This document shows, in pieces, positions 15,270 through 16,824 of a stretch of 16,824 nucleotides of DNA. A model generated the notes under the pieces. That model had not been told where the DNA came from. It saw nothing but the letters and a program-made list of their open reading frames with translations, and did no database searches. The DNA comes from JBCBSS01 sp039819065. GTDB lineage: Bacteria > Bacteroidota > Bacteroidia > Cytophagales > Cyclobacteriaceae. Positions within the stretch are counted from its first letter, which is position 1, and every line of letters begins with the position of its first letter. The position numbers and the translations under genes are program-made. The DNA is taken from contig JBCBSS010000164.1 of the NCBI GenBank assembly GCA_039819065.1, forward strand, positions 1 to 16,824, written 5' to 3'.

Positions 15270-15368
15270 TTATGGTACATACCTAGGGGAGGCACTAATA
15301 ATTTTATATCCTGAGGGACTGTTCGGGTCTGCATTAGAAGTAATCTTGGTTTTATTTAGTGGTCGAAC
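15270..15368 (-). pseudogene. orphan toxin C-terminal stub
   Basis: Directly after the stop of the intact immunity gene, the same minus-strand frame stays open for 32 codons with protein-like content (VRPLNKTKITSNADPNSPSG, then YKIISASPRYVP) and ends in TAA at 15270-15272. The next immunity-like ATG follows 11 bp later. It has no start of its own. Its position, immunity gene before and immunity gene after, is where displaced toxin tips sit in polymorphic toxin loci. The ending resembles an extreme toxin C-terminus in style, but 32 residues are too few to name a family. Confidence 0.45.
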
Positions 15369-15659
15369 CTATTCTTCTGGGAAAAGCATGTCCCACATAA
15401 GCCATTTGATCTCCTCAAAAATTTCATCTTCAGTATCTCTTTCATCGTAGGCATAAAAACCAACTTCTTTAGCCGCTTTCTTCCACTCCCATTCAGGGTC
15501 TTTGATAGCTTCAGATATTTCTTTTCTGATCAAATCGGTATACTCTTCCCCACTAGACTTCAAAAAATTCTTAAAACGTTCTTTATAACCTTCTTCTGAT
15601 AACCCGAAATCAATTAGACATATAGACAAAGCTGCTTTTATATATTGATACTTTTTCAT
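15369..15659 (-). CDS. putative immunity protein for the adjacent toxin, intact
   Basis: The product is 96 aa, MKKYQYIKAALSICLIDFGL to the end WLMWDMLFPEE, with no signal peptide. It is strongly acidic (EEISEAIKDPEWEWKKAA-type stretches, YDERDTEDEIFEEI) and rich in Trp near the C-terminus. Its ATG lies one base after the TAA of the toxin frame (TAATATG), a spacing typical of toxin-immunity pairs. I do not recognise a named immunity family, so the role rests on position, size, charge and cytosolic character. It is fully open although the toxin upstream is broken, suggesting either recent toxin loss or continued use as protection against kin. It would probably rely on the promoter of the toxin gene, outside or at the edge of the window. 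Confidence 0.65.
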   Translation of the reverse strand: MKKYQYIKAALSICLIDFGLSEEGYKERFKNFLKSSGEEYTDLIRKEISEAIKDPEWEWKKAAKEVGFYAYDERDTEDEIFEEIKWLMWDMLFPEE

Positions 15660-15660
15660 A

Positions 15661-16806
15661 TTAATTCGGATACATTGCTAGTAAATACCACGAGCTAGTG
15701 GCACTATCACGCACATAAAATGCTTTCACCGCGTGAAGAGACCCTGTCGAAACTGGTGTATCTGTCAAGGGTGAATTAGCGTTCGGATGGCTCATCCCAC
15801 TTTTACCTGGTACAGTAAAACCGCCTCCAATATTATTTCCAACTCCACAGTCGTGTTCAACGGGAAAACTATTCTGACCGCTTGTCTCGGCTGCTGATTT
15901 AGCCGAGTTATATTTAGGCGTTCCCGCCCTACTTCACTTAATGCATTTTTAATGCTTGCAATATCTTTAAATTTTGTCGATTTAGGAGGAACATAAGTTG
16001 CTGCACTACGCCTTCTAGTTGACTTTGAGCCATCAGGAGCAATACCAATTGTTGCACGTTTTTATAATGCTTTATCCGTAACATCTACTCCATGTCGCTC
16101 TAAAGCAAGTGAATTAGAATTAACCTTGAATGCTGAAAGATCATCGGCATCATATCCCGAAGTATCAGGCGTACGCTTCATCTTTAGTTCTCCGCCATCA
16201 TCTACAAGCTGGTAACCGTTTTTAGGTTCGCCTATCGGGGTACCGTCTCCATACTTTTCAGGTAGCACGTTCCCGTTCTTGATCTCAGCAACCTTAGCTC
16301 CATCTTCATCTACTAAATCAAGTTACCATCTGCATTCTTAGATAGCGTAGCACCTCATGCATCCCAATCACCCACATTCTTCAAGAACTTCAGATCTTTC
16401 CGTAATGCATCTTCAGCACCAATATCATCCACCTTCCTCCAAGCATCCACCAAGGCCGTACCATGAATGAAAACATGTTTTTTCCACCCAGAGTTTTCTT
16501 GATGACATCTTGATTTTTGAGGAGAATGGAAATTTAATTCAGTACTTTTTTGACATTTTTCTTTCTCCAAGTCCCTCAAAGAACTTGCTACCGAAAGTTA
16601 AAAAAATGAGCTTTGATTTTGAGGGGTTTCTTCTTGAAGATAAAGCAAACCTACCCAGTTTTGTGTTGAGGATTCTTCTTGATAGTTTTGTGACAAAAAC
16701 CTGTTTGAAACTCCTCATTGACAAATAAAGTTTTTGCTTCTGGCTGATTTGGAATTGAACCAAGATAAACAAAAAGAATGGCTAGTAGGTATCTAAGAAT
16801 TTTCAT
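15661..16806 (-). pseudogene. secreted polymorphic toxin gene, broken by stops and frameshifts
   Basis: Joining minus-strand frames gives one ~380-codon gene. ATG 16806 opens a Sec signal (MKILRYLLAILFVYLG, cleavage near PEA at 24) and FCHKTIKKNPQHK. After a shift near 16655-16665, it reads WVGLLYLQEETPQNQSSFF, TAA at 16598-16600, LRDLEKEK, GTALVDAWRKVDDIGAED, LKFLKNVGDWDA, TGA at 16355-16357, GATLSKNADGNL, a shift near 16315-16320, and DLVDEDGAKVAEIKNG, NGYQLVDDGGELKMKR, LERHGVDVTDKAL. TAA at 16062-16064 precedes RATIGIAPDG. A shift near 15922-15935 leads into GTPKYNSAKSAAE, PVEHDCGVGNNIGGGF and FYVRDSATSSWYLLAMYPN, ending at 15661. TGA and TAA at 16355 and 16062 fit single C-to-T changes. 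The ERHG motif and YVR...W.L..MYP ending recall RNase-type toxin tips, but I cannot assign a family. The region 16440-16600 may hide another shift. Confidence 0.65.
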
Positions 16807-16824
16807 TAGCCGTCTCTTCCCGCG

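Noticed and set aside
16510..16728. Plus-strand open frame MIFEENGNL...
   Set aside because: It is antisense to the signal-peptide end of the reconstructed toxin gene, which has a more convincing protein signature (Sec signal, DAWRKVDD segment).
16539..16772. Minus-strand open frame reading FEGLGERKMSKKY at its end
   Set aside because: It is a third frame through the same toxin region. It lacks a signal peptide and conflicts with two frames that join better. It could still conceal a piece of the gene near 16560-16600.
15661..16806. Programmed frameshifting or stop-codon recoding instead of gene decay in the toxin locus
   Set aside because: Stops of two types and several shifts at unrelated sites, without repeated slippery motifs or downstream structures, fit decay better than recoding. 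A neighbouring gene is damaged in the same way.
1..16824. tRNA, rRNA or riboswitch genes
   Set aside because: No cloverleaf, rRNA-conserved stretches or recognisable aptamer cores were seen in the intergenic regions.

Overview
The window looks like a chromosomal piece of a free-living Bacteroidota, most likely a marine Cytophagales-type bacterium. The reasons are a short type III (alanine-racemase-fold) arginine decarboxylase, CtlX, a DUF1343/NamZ lipoprotein, a LolE-like permease beginning MNFPYFIS, very few Shine-Dalgarno sequences, TAnnTTTG-like -7 boxes and dispersed palindromic repeats. Genus is not determinable by eye.

Layout. 1-666: possible tail of an upstream gene, then a lipoprotein made of His/Glu/Lys heptads. 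667-1320: no gene; a 131-bp palindromic element and two diverged ~70-bp structured repeats lie between convergent genes. 1321-5964 (minus): a tight four-gene run, amidinohydrolase - ctlX - argS - menA in transcription order, read divergently from an arginine decarboxylase (6242-7639, plus). Three or four of these genes concern arginine or citrulline. 7671-7743: a REPIN-like inverted pair of REP hairpins. 7840-9110 (minus): an outer-membrane barrel protein and a HAD-IIIA phosphatase without the usual zinc cysteines. 9243-11216: a Dpm1-type glycosyltransferase overlapping tail to tail with a LolC/E-type permease. 11434-14757 (plus): a compact run of namZ-like, nth (without its Fe-S cysteines), fmt and a four-helix membrane protein, with gaps of 3 bp, 1 bp and an ATGA overlap.

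The most interesting part is the right end, 14758-16824. A diverged second copy of the fmt 3' end plus the first codons of the membrane gene lies at 14837-14920. It abuts a minus-strand polymorphic toxin-immunity locus that appears only when reading frames are joined by hand. The order is a signal-peptide-bearing toxin gene broken by at least three in-frame stops and three frameshifts (15661-16806), an intact 96-codon putative immunity gene one base downstream (15369-15659), an orphan toxin C-terminal stub (15270-15368), and a second putative immunity gene with a frameshift and a nonsense codon (14949-15258). This is the expected architecture of a toxin locus with displaced modules, in which the toxin has died and one immunity gene is still open. 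The broken genes were assembled by eye, and sequencing error has not been excluded for the single-base shifts.
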